From the NCBI RefSeq assembly GCF_002163585.1, contig NZ_CP015579.1, forward strand, positions 1,922,001-1,986,000: a stretch of 64,000 bases of DNA, given 5' to 3'. This document shows, piece after piece, positions 1 to 9,332 of this stretch (its first letter is position 1; each line of letters starts with the position of its first letter). Below the pieces are notes generated by a model that was not told where the DNA came from, did no database searches, and saw only the letters and a program-made list of their open reading frames with translations. This DNA comes from Tatumella citrea. Lineage in GTDB: Bacteria; Pseudomonadota; Gammaproteobacteria; Enterobacterales; Enterobacteriaceae. The position numbers and the translations under genes were made by a program.

Positions 1-510
1 CGTCACGTGAAAAACGGGGCGTAAACCGACGTGGTCAGCCAGATAGCCACCGAGTAGTGGGCCGCCAAGAAACCCACTGATCTGGGCTGTAGATAAAATG
101 CTGAGTGCCCAGCCACTTTTTCCTTTCGGAACCTGGGTGGCGATAAGCGCCATCGCATTAGGAATATAGCCTGAAGCCAGGCCCATTAACCCTCGCAGCA
201 TAAACAGCTGCCAGGCATGGGTGACCATCCCCTGGAAAAAAATCGCAATTGCCATTCCGACAGCAGCCCGGATAAGCATCAGTTTTCGGCCTTTACTGTC
301 AGCCAGACGTCCCCACATCGGAGAAACTATGGCAGAGACCAGGAAAGTAATACTGAACGTCATCCCGGACCAGAGAGTTAAACTGGCGGTGTCGTAACTC
401 CCTAATTGTGAAATATAGAGCGGAAGGAACGGTAGAATCTGGCTAGTGCCTAAACCTGTAATAAAACATCCCAGCCAGAGGGAAAACAGGTTCTTTTTCC
501 AGGAAATCAT
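1..510 (-). CDS. mdtG: MFS multidrug efflux protein, MdtG-like (3' part outside window)
   Basis: This is the N-terminal 170 residues of a 12-helix major facilitator exporter; the rest runs off the left edge. Translating the minus strand gives a first helix with LGCFITGLG, the inter-helix motif [10 protein letters not shown] and later [14 protein letters not shown], all matching my recollection of E. coli MdtG (about 408 residues, inner membrane, proton-driven drug export). The start at 508-510 lacks a clear ribosome-binding site, and TTG codons slightly upstream are alternatives. Family assignment is firm; the exact substrate is unknown. Confidence 0.85.
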   Translation of the reverse strand, partial: MISWKKNLFSLWLGCFITGLGTSQILPFLPLYISQLGSYDTASLTLWSGMTFSITFLVSAIVSPMWGRLADSKGRKLMLIRAAVGMAIAIFFQGMVTHAWQLFMLRGLMGLASGYIPNAMALIATQVPKGKSGWALSILSTAQISGFLGGPLLGGYLADHVGLRPVFHVT

Positions 511-1140
511 AAGCAACAAAAGGGTCTGTTCAGCTGTCGGAGGAAAAAGTATACGTCAGCTCCGCAATAATTGGCAGAGTGAACCCGGATTAACCCCTTG
601 AAAATCAGTGGCCGGCAGCAAAATAAGCATTTTTTAGCTTTCCTCCCGCATTACCAGCCCTCTTTCCACGACGACGGATAACTGAAGTCCCGCCGGACAG
701 CTGCAATTCAAAAACGATATTGTGCTGTGATTTGCTCCGCTGCTGCCTCCAACACCGGAGGGGTTAACACTCAGTGATGCCATCACTACTCAGAATTAGC
801 ATCTCAGTTTTTTATTAATCCGAAATACTCCTATTTAATTCCCTGGGGGATATGACGTTCGTCACAATAATAATTTTCGCCATGCAAATCAGGTTTTCAG
901 CAGTCTGTCGGATGGTAAAGTGGTAAGGCAGTTTTCGCAGAGATATTCCGTATTATCAGCATGATACCAGTGAGTTATATTAGTTTTTATTGATAATTAT
1001 TTTTCGAGGTAATTAGTCGTCGCCATTCATATTATTTTACTGGCTGGCGGGTTTTTGATAACTGATGTCACTAATAAGCTGTTGCTGATTTATTCATTCC
1101 GCAGACGCGGAGTTATGGACCAGGTTAATTTCAGGATGAG
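511..1140. other. intergenic region between mdtG and the OprB-type porin
   Basis: These 630 bases show no convincing reading frame on either strand. They must carry the divergent promoters of mdtG (minus) and the porin gene (plus). The only site I can name is a CRP-like palindrome at 851-866; the stretch around 960-1010 is AT-rich. Confidence 0.6.
851..866 (+). promoter_or_regulatory. candidate CRP (cAMP receptor protein) site
   Basis: TATGA-CGTTCG-TCACA fits the CRP consensus TGTGA-N6-TCACA with one mismatch. It lies 275 bases upstream of the carbohydrate porin gene, whose control by catabolite repression would make sense. The function is inferred from the match alone. Confidence 0.4.
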
Positions 1141-2499
1141 ATGATGAATATATCAAATAAGCAAAGATATCTCCGGCCATTATCAGCCGCAATTATGCTA
1201 TGTATGTTTTCTTCACCGGGGCATGCCGGACAATGGGACGGGACAGCTCTGGGTTTTGAAGCTCCTCAGCAGGGACTGCTGGGCAATATGTTTGGACTTC
1301 GCAGCGACTTAACCGATGCGGGTTTTAATTTTAATCTTGGCTATCTCAGCCAGGCAGCGACCAATATCGGCGGAGGGTACAACCATAAGCAGAAACTGGC
1401 CTATATTGACCAGTTAGCTCTGACCTTTAGTCAGGATCTGCAACAGCTTACGGGGATTCCCGATGCAAAGATTGAAGGTAATATCGTCAACCGTAACCAT
1501 AACAGTAATCTGACGGTTGATCGGTTGCAAAACCCGGGATTACCTATCAACGATCTGGCGCAGGAAAGCTGGGGAGGGCAATCGATAACCCGGCTGGGCT
1601 GGCTGACCTTCTCGCGTAGCTTCTTCGATCAACAGCTGTTCTGGCGGGTCGGGATGATGAACAAAGTTCAGACCTTTGACCAGTCGATTCCCTGTGATTT
1701 TCAGGTACTGACTCAGTGTGGCGGAAAATCAGCTAATGCCATGCTATGGAATAACTGGAATGTGCACAGCTGGGGAACCACTCTGGCCTGGCGTGTCACC
1801 CCGCAACTGACACTTAAAGGCGGGGTGATGGAACAGAATCCGCAGGTCGCTGACCGTAACCATGCGTGGAGCTGGTCTACCCGTGGCAGTCGTGGTGCAC
1901 TGTTTCCGCTGGAAGCTGAACTCAAGACCACGCTTAATCAGTTGCCAGGTGTTTATAACATCGGTGTTCTGCTGACCAATGCCAGCCAGCAGCATTTGTC
2001 ACGGGGAAATTCACAAATCGATGGCAGTACAGACCCGGCAGGCTATCGTCGGTACTCCTCCACCGGATTTATCTGGGCTTCAGCGAATCAGCAGGTGACC
2101 CGGCATAAGGACGACGCACAACGAGGAATGAGTCTTTCGTGGAGCGGCAGTCTTTCTGATCACCGCAGCAATCGTGTACAGATCAGTACTTCCCTGTCAA
2201 TGCGTTACCGTGGGATGTTAGACGCTCGTCCGGAGGACTGGTTAGGGTTAGGTGTCGGTTATATTAAAATGAGCCGTTATGCCAATGAACAACTGCAATA
2301 TGCCGCACCACAAGGTGGAATGCCGGGGCAGCAAATTGCCGATCTCAGCCACTCGGTGAATGCTGAAATCTATTACCGGATTCGGGCTGCATCCTGGCTG
2401 GAACTGCAACCGGATCTGCAATACTGGCATAACCCAGCCGGTGATCGAAATACTTCAGATGGCTGGGTTGCGGGTTTTAAAACCGTGGTGACATTCTGA
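1141..2499 (+). CDS. OprB-family carbohydrate-selective outer membrane porin
   Basis: The 452-residue product has a signal peptide with likely cleavage after GHA at residue 29, then alternating polar/apolar beta-strand sequence, ending in the outer-membrane signature TVVTF with terminal phenylalanine. The N-terminal GLRSDLTDAGFNFNLGYLSQ stretch is typical of OprB porins, which admit glucose and other sugars. AGGA lies just ahead of the tandem ATGs at 1141 and 1144. Sugar uptake suits a bacterium with two periplasmic sugar-acid dehydrogenases in the same window. No partner gene is adjacent. Substrate specificity is inferred from the family. Confidence 0.8.
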   Translation: MMNISNKQRYLRPLSAAIMLCMFSSPGHAGQWDGTALGFEAPQQGLLGNMFGLRSDLTDAGFNFNLGYLSQAATNIGGGYNHKQKLAYIDQLALTFSQDLQQLTGIPDAKIEGNIVNRNHNSNLTVDRLQNPGLPINDLAQESWGGQSITRLGWLTFSRSFFDQQLFWRVGMMNKVQTFDQSIPCDFQVLTQCGGKSANAMLWNNWNVHSWGTTLAWRVTPQLTLKGGVMEQNPQVADRNHAWSWSTRGSRGALFPLEAELKTTLNQLPGVYNIGVLLTNASQQHLSRGNSQIDGSTDPAGYRRYSSTGFIWASANQQVTRHKDDAQRGMSLSWSGSLSDHRSNRVQISTSLSMRYRGMLDARPEDWLGLGVGYIKMSRYANEQLQYAAPQGGMPGQQIADLSHSVNAEIYYRIRAASWLELQPDLQYWHNPAGDRNTSDGWVAGFKTVVTF

Positions 2500-2505
2500 A
2501 CAAAC

Positions 2506-2528
2506 ACCGCCCGTCACCGACGGGCGGT
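2506..2528. terminator. bidirectional hairpin terminator between the porin gene and fhuB
   Basis: Perfect 10-bp stem (ACCGCCCGTC and its complement) with a 3-base loop, placed between two convergent genes that end at 2499 and 2535. Neither side has a long T tract, so efficiency is uncertain. Confidence 0.7.
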
Positions 2529-2534
2529 TAACCC

Positions 2535-4496
2535 TTATCCGCTGCTTTTACGACATAACAGCCAGACAAATACCGGCGTTCCAAGCAGTACCGCCATTAC
2601 CCCTGCCGGAATCTGAAACGGCCAGATGACCATCCGCCCCAGAGTATCTGCCAGAATCATCAGAACTGCGCCTGTCGTCGCTGCGACAGGTAATGCCACG
2701 GCTACATGCCGGACGCCTGTCTGGCGGGTTACCTGGGGTGCCAGTAATCCGATAAAACTCATCGGGCCGAGCAGCAAAGTGGCGCAGGCACTCAGCACTG
2801 CACAGTAGACCAACAGCACCCCGGTGACCGGGCGCAACGCCAGGCCGAGCGAAGATGCCACCTGACTACCCAGCGGCAACAGCGTCAGCCAGCGGCTGAA
2901 CAGCAGGGAGAGTGGCAGGGCAATAACCACAATCAGCAAGCCGCTCAGTGCCATCTGCGGAGTGGCTCCCCAGGCCGAACCGGAAAGCCAGCTGATAATC
3001 TGACTGGCATTAGGGGCACCACTGGCCAGTAACAGACTAATCACCGCTGCGGCCAGCGCACTTAACGCGGTACCAGCCAGCAGAATACGTGAAGACGATG
3101 AATAACTGCCGAAGGCAAAACAGATGATTATGGCGAGGCTCAGTAACGCGCCTGCCAGTGCCGCAGGGAAAATACCGATACTGCCGGTAGCAGGGAAAAA
3201 GATCAGCATTAACACCACGCCGCAAGCCGCACCACTGTTGACCCCCAGAACTTCCGGACTGGCGAGCGGGTTAGCGGTCAGCCGCTGCAAAATCACCCCG
3301 CCGATAGCCAGCAGAGCGCCGCAACTGCCTGCGACCACAGCCCGCGGCCACCGGAAAGCCAGAGGATCATGCCAGTTAAGTACCAGCCCATGAGCGTTGC
3401 GGGTAATACTTTCGGCCAGTAAAGTGACCAGCAGCAGTAACAGACCTGTCAGTACGTATTTTGTACCGGTCATCATCACGGTATGACGAACCGGGGGTCG
3501 TAAATCAGGAGTGGTTATAAACCGCGCTTTAGCAATGATAAACAGCATCAGCGGAATACCACCAATAGCCGTAATATTACCTGCGGTAAACTGGTAGCCG
3601 GCATACTGGCTGAGTACCGAGAGCTGATCACAGGCCAGCAGGACTAACGCACCAAACATCATCACCAGCAGCAGATGGCTGATAAAACGTTTATGAGGCA
3701 ACAACCGACAGATCTGTGGGGCAAACAGCCCGATAAAACCGATGATGCCCACCTGGCTGACCGTCCAGCCTGCGGCCAGAGTGACCAGCAACAATCCCCC
3801 CAGCCGGATACGCTGGCTGCGTCCCCCGAGGCTGTTAACCATAGTGTCGGACAATCGCAGCAGATTCAGCGGTCTGGAAAAGAGTAACACCAGCAGCACG
3901 ATCAGCAGCAGGACAGGAGCCAGCACCTTTGCGACCGACCAGTCATTCTGAGTCAGATTACCGCTGCTCCAGATAAACAGGCTTTGCAATTGTTCATGTC
4001 TGAACAAGGCAATACCGTTTTGCAATGCAGAACAAAACAAACCGATAATCAGTCCGGTCAGCAGCAGGGTCAGTGGGGATAACTGACGCTGGCTACTCAG
4101 CACAAAAATGATCAAAGCGCTGATCATCGCACCGGTCAGGGACAGGCCCTGACTCAGCATGACGCTGCCACCCAGCAGTGTAGCGACGGTCAGCCCCAGT
4201 TGCGCCCCCGATGCAATCCCAAGTGTGGCCGGTTCAGCTAACGGGTTTTTTAGCAACAGCTGGCATAACCATCCGGCCAGACCCAGGGAGGCTCCGGCCA
4301 GTAACGCAACGGCAATCCGTGGCAGGAAGCTGTATTGGAACAACAGCATACTTTGCAGCTGCAGATTGTGTGCCGCCAGGGGAGACAGAGACTCGCCATG
4401 CCCCGGAAAAAAATAGTGCAGGGTGTTAATTACCAGCAAAGTCACAACCACGGCAACTAACAGTAGAATAATCGGGACTACCGTGGATTTACGCAT
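2535..4496 (-). CDS. fhuB: ferric hydroxamate ABC transporter, double-length permease FhuB
   Basis: Inner-membrane permease for ferrichrome-type Fe(III)-hydroxamates. The 653-residue protein consists of two BtuC-like halves in tandem, each with a GxxLGLAGxLxQ-type helix (around residues 70-85 and 395-410) and a PLAxPxxLGxxSGA-type segment. This is the fused arrangement of E. coli FhuB (660 residues). The start codon overlaps the end of fhuD in ATGCGTAA, and AAAGGAG lies 5 bases upstream. It is the last gene of fhuF-C-D-B; the terminator at 2506-2528 follows. Confidence 0.95.
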   Translation of the reverse strand: MRKSTVVPIILLLVAVVVTLLVINTLHYFFPGHGESLSPLAAHNLQLQSMLLFQYSFLPRIAVALLAGASLGLAGWLCQLLLKNPLAEPATLGIASGAQLGLTVATLLGGSVMLSQGLSLTGAMISALIIFVLSSQRQLSPLTLLLTGLIIGLFCSALQNGIALFRHEQLQSLFIWSSGNLTQNDWSVAKVLAPVLLLIVLLVLLFSRPLNLLRLSDTMVNSLGGRSQRIRLGGLLLVTLAAGWTVSQVGIIGFIGLFAPQICRLLPHKRFISHLLLVMMFGALVLLACDQLSVLSQYAGYQFTAGNITAIGGIPLMLFIIAKARFITTPDLRPPVRHTVMMTGTKYVLTGLLLLLVTLLAESITRNAHGLVLNWHDPLAFRWPRAVVAGSCGALLAIGGVILQRLTANPLASPEVLGVNSGAACGVVLMLIFFPATGSIGIFPAALAGALLSLAIIICFAFGSYSSSSRILLAGTALSALAAAVISLLLASGAPNASQIISWLSGSAWGATPQMALSGLLIVVIALPLSLLFSRWLTLLPLGSQVASSLGLALRPVTGVLLVYCAVLSACATLLLGPMSFIGLLAPQVTRQTGVRHVAVALPVAATTGAVLMILADTLGRMVIWPFQIPAGVMAVLLGTPVFVWLLCRKSSG

Positions 4497-5418
4497 GCCA
4501 CTCCTTTGATACCTGCGTCAGTGTTGCTGCAAAGCGCTGTGCTGAATAAAGACTGCCGTACAGCCAAACCGGCTCGACCAGCCAGCGCCGGTGATTCTGA
4601 TTAAACGGCATTTTTTGCCAGACCGGTGAACCGGCCAGGCTGTCCAGTAAGGACTGATCATTATGAGAAAACTGCAAAACATAGTCAGCGTCACAAGTGA
4701 GTAACTGTTCTATCCCTATAATCACGCTGCCCCAGATACTGGTCGCTCCTTGCCACGCACATTGCAGGCCAAGATGTTGCAGTACTTCGCCAAAAATACT
4801 GTCCGGGGTTAAAACCAGCGCCTGGCGTGATGACATCAACGAAAACATCAGTATTTTCTTACCGGCAAAAGGTTGCAGTTGCTGGCGGTAAAGATCCTGT
4901 TGCTGTGCATAACCGGACAAATATTGTCGGGCCTGAGTTTGCCGGTCCAGTCGTGATGCCAGTTGCAGGATGTTATCTGTGGCTACACTGAGCAGCGATT
5001 TGCCGGCAACAGCAAACGGGTATTGCCACACCGGGGCAATCTGTTGCAGGCGGGGCACTGATAACGGCGAATGTTCAGGAAGGATCAGTAAATCCGGGGC
5101 TAAACTGGCCAGCAGTTCGAGGTTAGGTTCGGTACGTAACCCGAGTTCTGCAACCTGTGGGGGGATTGCCGGTTGGGAAACCCAGTTGTTGTAACCGGTA
5201 ATATCACTCATTGCCACCGGAGTCAGCCCCAGAGCATACAGCGTTTCTACTGCGGACCATTCCAGTGCCACGGTACGAGGTGAAGTCCTGCCGGATAACT
5301 GACCGGCACGGGCAAAGGCGGGTAATCCCGCGGCAGCCAGCAGCAGAGCCGATTTCGAGATTAACTGCCTGCGGCTGTAATTACCTGACAGCAAAGGGTG
5401 GTAAACACTATCTGACAT
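4489..5418 (-). CDS. fhuD: ferric hydroxamate periplasmic binding protein FhuD
   Basis: Delivers ferric hydroxamates to FhuB in the periplasm. It has a twin-arginine export signal (R16-R17 in SRRQLIS, then a hydrophobic stretch ending FARA), as in other FhuD proteins. The mature part has the bilobal binding-protein pattern: VALEWSAVETLYALGLTPV near the N-terminus, NLELLASLAPDLLI in the middle, and a C-terminal LVEPVWLYGSLYSA segment. At 309 residues it is close to E. coli FhuD (296). Its start overlaps the end of fhuC by 11 bases, indicating translational coupling. Confidence 0.93.
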   Translation of the reverse strand: MSDSVYHPLLSGNYSRRQLISKSALLLAAAGLPAFARAGQLSGRTSPRTVALEWSAVETLYALGLTPVAMSDITGYNNWVSQPAIPPQVAELGLRTEPNLELLASLAPDLLILPEHSPLSVPRLQQIAPVWQYPFAVAGKSLLSVATDNILQLASRLDRQTQARQYLSGYAQQQDLYRQQLQPFAGKKILMFSLMSSRQALVLTPDSIFGEVLQHLGLQCAWQGATSIWGSVIIGIEQLLTCDADYVLQFSHNDQSLLDSLAGSPVWQKMPFNQNHRRWLVEPVWLYGSLYSAQRFAATLTQVSKEWHA

Positions 5419-6220
5419 AACTGATCAGATCCCCGCTATCCGGATGATGAATAACTCCCATCGGGACGCTGTAAATCTGTTCCAGTCGTTGCTCAGTCAT
5501 CAGGTCGGCCACACTGCCGTGGAAGATCTGCTCACCCTGTTTCAGGGCGACAAATTCGTCGCAAAAACGCGCCGCCATATTGATATCATGCAACACCATA
5601 ATAACGGTTAACTGCCGCTGGCGGCACAGTTGCTGAATCACCGATAACACTTCTTTTTGATGAGCGATATCCAGAGCGGAAGTCGGTTCATCCAGTAATA
5701 AGCAGTGGCTGCCCTGAACCACACACATCGCAATCCATGCACGCTGACGCTCACCACCCGAGAGATTTTCGACCAGATGGTCGGTAGCCCAGCTCAGATC
5801 AACACTGGCAATCGCCTGGTCGATGGACTGCCGGTCATGCTCACTCATTTTACCGAGCGCACCGTGCCAGGCGTAACGACCAAGGGCGACCAGTTCTGCA
5901 ACCGTCATTCCCTCAGCGGCAGGCAGACTTTGCGGCAGGTAAGCAACCTGGCGGGCAAATTCTCTGGCACCCCACTCAGAAAGCGGTTTGCCGTTCCATT
6001 GCACGGTACCGGAGAACCCCGGGTTTTGCCGGCTGAGCAACTTGATAAGCGTAGATTTTCCCGAGCCGTTATGACCAATTAATCCTGTCACCCGGTGAGG
6101 AGTAAATTCCAGGGATAGCGGTTTAAGTAACTGGCGATTATCAATACTGACCTGCGCCTGTGTCAGGCTAAAAGTTGCTGCCGCAGCAGCAGTTTGCTGA
6201 TTATTCACGTGATGTCTCAT
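5408..6220 (-). CDS. fhuC: ferric hydroxamate ABC transporter ATP-binding protein FhuC
   Basis: ATPase that powers FhuB. From the chosen start (ATG at 6220) the protein has 270 residues with Walker A GHNGSGKS at 49-56, signature LSGGERQR, Walker B CLLLDEP, and the FhuC-like stretches PAEGMTVAELVALGRYAWHG and LHDINMAARFCD. A longer frame from 6277 exists but would overlap fhuF by 50 bases; the start at 6220 comes four bases after the fhuF stop and gives a length close to E. coli FhuC (265). No strong ribosome-binding site is visible, so coupling to fhuF translation is likely. Confidence 0.93.
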   Translation of the reverse strand: MRHHVNNQQTAAAAATFSLTQAQVSIDNRQLLKPLSLEFTPHRVTGLIGHNGSGKSTLIKLLSRQNPGFSGTVQWNGKPLSEWGAREFARQVAYLPQSLPAAEGMTVAELVALGRYAWHGALGKMSEHDRQSIDQAIASVDLSWATDHLVENLSGGERQRAWIAMCVVQGSHCLLLDEPTSALDIAHQKEVLSVIQQLCRQRQLTVIMVLHDINMAARFCDEFVALKQGEQIFHGSVADLMTEQRLEQIYSVPMGVIHHPDSGDLISYVR

Positions 6221-6224
6221 GGGA

Positions 6225-6896
6225 TTAATTTTTGGTGCATTTCTGCAACGGACAGGAGGGACATTTCTCAAATTCATCCAGCCGGAATATCAGGCAGCAA
6301 TGGCGGCGCTGCATCTGTTCAGTGCCATCTTCCTTCACCACACTGCGCAGAGGAGAAAATAGCCGGTTGACCTGGTCATCGGCCAGACGAGGGGCAGAGA
6401 ACAGCTCCTGCAATACCCTGACATCAGCCTGTTTCTCAATAGCTCGTTGCATTCCCTGCCATAGCCGGACGGCAGCATTGCTCCAGAACACGGTGAGATT
6501 ATCGGCGGCAAATGCTGCCAGGGTCTGGCAGACAGGGGTGATAAAGCGGTGGATCAGAAGATCCAAATGCTGACGTTGCTGGCTTTCGGTCGGCGAGGCG
6601 CTGAGATTGCCACGATTAAGCCAGTGTTCCGGGCAGCCCCGGTCATTAATCTGCAGTTGTCCTCTGAATTCCCAGAGCGGGCAGGACTGATGTTCGCTAC
6701 ATAACTGATCCGCCCAGCCTAAAAGAGTGCCGGCGAAGTACCACTGTGACCATAATGACATCCAGGCAGTCTTCCCTGCGGCAGAGAGCGTCTGCCAGTG
6801 AGCAGGCAACAGGCTGCTGAACGTTTCCGGCTGGCAAACGATGCTGGCAGGAACCCCAGTAAATACCGGTTCAGCGGTGGTCTCCATTAATGACAT
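6225..6896 (-). CDS. fhuF: siderophore-iron reductase FhuF
   Basis: Cytosolic 2Fe-2S protein that reduces ferric hydroxamates to release iron. The 223-residue product ends with the diagnostic cysteine set C200-C201-x10-C212-x2-C215, which binds the cluster; C220 is an extra cysteine. The N-terminal half is poorly conserved, as usual in this family. In E. coli fhuF stands alone, whereas here it is the first gene of fhuF-C-D-B. The start could also be the fourth codon. It shares a control region, with a Fur-box-like site, with the divergent receptor gene. Confidence 0.85.
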   Translation of the reverse strand: MSLMETTAEPVFTGVPASIVCQPETFSSLLPAHWQTLSAAGKTAWMSLWSQWYFAGTLLGWADQLCSEHQSCPLWEFRGQLQINDRGCPEHWLNRGNLSASPTESQQRQHLDLLIHRFITPVCQTLAAFAADNLTVFWSNAAVRLWQGMQRAIEKQADVRVLQELFSAPRLADDQVNRLFSPLRSVVKEDGTEQMQRRHCCLIFRLDEFEKCPSCPLQKCTKN

Positions 6897-6939
6897 GGCC
6901 TTTTTCCGTTATGCGCATTAAAATCTGATGAATAATAAT

Positions 6940-6958
6940 GCAAATGATAAATAGTTAC
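6940..6958. promoter_or_regulatory. Fur-box-like site between fhuF and the first TonB receptor gene
   Basis: GCAAATGATAAATAGTTAC matches the 19-base Fur consensus at 12 positions, including the contiguous core AATGATAA. It lies about 110 bases upstream of the receptor start and about 45 bases upstream of fhuF, so one site could repress both divergent units when iron is plentiful. An almost identical site precedes the second receptor gene at 11301. Confidence 0.65.
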
Positions 6959-7067
6959 ATTACTATCTTACGTTTTGTACCATTTTTAATACCTACTGTT
7001 GGAATATTTACATGCGACGACCATTGTCCTCGCTATTTGTGATTTTATTTCTTAACCAGGCAAAAAA

Positions 7068-9269
7068 ATGAACAAACGCAACAACTCTTTTAAACCGGCA
7101 ATGTTGAGTCAGGCGGTGCTGATGGCACTGCTACCGATCAGTACTTATGCGCTGGCGGCAGACAATACCAACACCAGCTCTGCCAGTAATACGCTGGTGG
7201 TGCGTGCCAAACCAAATGCAGATACTACTAATAACGGACAGGACCCGGTTCCGGCGTTCCTTGATGGCGGGATTGCCAACGGTGCACGGCTGGGCGCGCT
7301 CGGTGAGCAGAAAGCGCTGGATGTGCCGTTTAACGTAATCAGCTATACCTCAAAACTGATCGACAGCCAGCAGGCCAGAACCCTGGAAGATATCGTAACC
7401 AATGATGCTTCTATCCAGAACGTCCGTGGTTTCGGTAACTTTGCGCAGGGGTTCCGTATTCGTGGTTTTGATCTGGATGCGGATGATGTTTCGCTGAATG
7501 GTCTGTACGGTATTCTGCCGCGCCAGATTCTGCCACTGGAAGATGTGGATCGTGTGGAAGTGATTAAAGGCTCCAGTGCCTTTATGAATGGCGTCCCTGC
7601 TGCGGGCTCCGGGGTAGGCGGCAATATTAATATTGAATCAAAACACGCTAACAGCCTGCCAACCCGCCGTGTGACAGTGGATTACACCTCACGTAAACAG
7701 CCAGGGATTAGTGCCGATATCGGTCAACGCTTCGGTGACAACGATCAGTTTGGCGTCAGGTTTAACGTGGTTCACCGCGAAGGTGAAACTGAGATTCATA
7801 AAGAGAAGGATCGTACTACTGCTGCGTTCATTGGTCTGGATTATCATGGCGATAAACTGGAAAGCTCGCTGGATCTTGGTTACGTTAAATCGACCATCCA
7901 TCACGGTCGCCAGGGAATTACGCTGGACAGCGGATTAACCGGCATTCCGGACGTACCCAGCCCACGCACTAACTATGGTCAGTCATGGAACTATTCTGAT
8001 CTGACTACCCGTTATGCGATGATGAAAAATGACTATCATCTGAATGATGACTGGGTATTTTATACTGCGGTCGGTGCCAGTCATAACAATGAATGGTCGG
8101 CTACCGGCTCACCGATTGTCGAAGATTTAAAAGGTAATACACAGCTCTACCGGCTGGATACGCATTATACCACCGATACTATCAGTGGCCAGGCGGGGAT
8201 TCGCGGTAAGTTTTACACTGGTGACGTCAGCCATCAGGTTAACCTGAGCTATTCCGGAATCTATAACCGGGCGGCCAGCGGATATCTGATGACCGGTTAT
8301 ATCCCGGGACCTAATATTTATAATCCAGGCTATGCGAATACTGAGGACTGGATATATTCAGGTAGTAATCTGAAGGCCCCTACAGTGAGTAGTCGTGCCG
8401 CCAATAACGGTATTTCACTGTCTGACACACTTGGTGTGCTGAACGATACATTGCTGTTTACTGCTGGTGCGCGCTATCAGACGTTGCGGGTGATTAACTA
8501 CAATTATACTCCGGTGATTGCAAGTCAGTTTAATACACACCGCTGGTCTCCGGTTTACGGAGTAGTCTGGAAAGCTCAGGACTGGTTATCTCTGTATGCC
8601 AACCATGTGGAAGGTTTGCAGGCAGCTTCTTCAGCACCTTACGGTGATTCTAATTACGGTCAGATTCCAGGTATTATGCGCACCAGGCAAAACGAAGTGG
8701 GCATCAAAGTTCAGCGTGAGCGCTTCGGCGGAAACCTGGCTGTGTTCGATATGCGCAAAATGTACGGCACAAGCGTGAAGCAGACAGATGGCACCACGCT
8801 TTATACTCTGGATGGTGAACAACGTAACCAGGGCGTTGAGTTTAACGTATTTGGTGAGCCGATTCTCGGCTGGCGCATCAATGCCGGAAGTACCTGGCTA
8901 AAACCGGTGGTTCATAATACTCAGGATGGCAACGATGGTAAGGATGCGGTCGGTGTACCACGTAATCAGTGGGTACTGGGTTCTGAATGGGATCTGCCTG
9001 GGGTGCAGGGAGTGACTGTTTCCGGTAAGCTGCTGCATACCAGTCACCAGTACTACAATGATTCAAATACGATGAAGCTGCCATCCTGGACGCGGTTGGA
9101 TCTGGGCGTGCAATATGTGATGCCGTTGCAGAATAACCGTCTGACCTGGCGTGCAGGTATCGAAAACGTGACCAATAAGAAATACTGGGCTCAGGTCGAT
9201 CAGGCCGATGGTTATCTGGTGCAGGGAGACCCACGTACTCTGAAACTGTCAATGAGTGTCGATTTCTAA
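7068..9269 (+). CDS. TonB-dependent hydroxamate siderophore receptor (copy 1)
   Basis: Outer-membrane receptor of 733 residues. It has a signal peptide ending ALAA near residue 31, a TonB box NTLVVRA at 41-47, a plug domain to about residue 195 (VRGFGNFAQGFRIRGFD, RVEVIKGSSAFMNG) and a 22-strand barrel ending in MSVDF. Sequence style and the neighbouring fhu genes suggest a ferrichrome/ferrioxamine-type ligand, as in Yersinia FcuA. There is no classical fhuA in the locus; this gene and its paralogue at 11427 take its place. AGGC precedes the ATG by 6 bases. Confidence 0.9.
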   Translation: MNKRNNSFKPAMLSQAVLMALLPISTYALAADNTNTSSASNTLVVRAKPNADTTNNGQDPVPAFLDGGIANGARLGALGEQKALDVPFNVISYTSKLIDSQQARTLEDIVTNDASIQNVRGFGNFAQGFRIRGFDLDADDVSLNGLYGILPRQILPLEDVDRVEVIKGSSAFMNGVPAAGSGVGGNINIESKHANSLPTRRVTVDYTSRKQPGISADIGQRFGDNDQFGVRFNVVHREGETEIHKEKDRTTAAFIGLDYHGDKLESSLDLGYVKSTIHHGRQGITLDSGLTGIPDVPSPRTNYGQSWNYSDLTTRYAMMKNDYHLNDDWVFYTAVGASHNNEWSATGSPIVEDLKGNTQLYRLDTHYTTDTISGQAGIRGKFYTGDVSHQVNLSYSGIYNRAASGYLMTGYIPGPNIYNPGYANTEDWIYSGSNLKAPTVSSRAANNGISLSDTLGVLNDTLLFTAGARYQTLRVINYNYTPVIASQFNTHRWSPVYGVVWKAQDWLSLYANHVEGLQAASSAPYGDSNYGQIPGIMRTRQNEVGIKVQRERFGGNLAVFDMRKMYGTSVKQTDGTTLYTLDGEQRNQGVEFNVFGEPILGWRINAGSTWLKPVVHNTQDGNDGKDAVGVPRNQWVLGSEWDLPGVQGVTVSGKLLHTSHQYYNDSNTMKLPSWTRLDLGVQYVMPLQNNRLTWRAGIENVTNKKYWAQVDQADGYLVQGDPRTLKLSMSVDF

Positions 9270-9293
9270 TCCGCCCGTTGATATTCCTGTTAA

Positions 9294-9322
9294 CCCGCCG
9301 GTATTCCCGGCGGGATTTTTTT
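9294..9322 (+). terminator. rho-independent terminator after receptor copy 1
   Basis: An 8-bp GC stem (CCCGCCGG and its complement) with a 5-base loop is followed by A and seven T residues. It lies between the receptor gene and yojI, so yojI is transcribed by read-through or from its own promoter. Confidence 0.85.
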
Positions 9323-9332
9323 ACTGTGAATT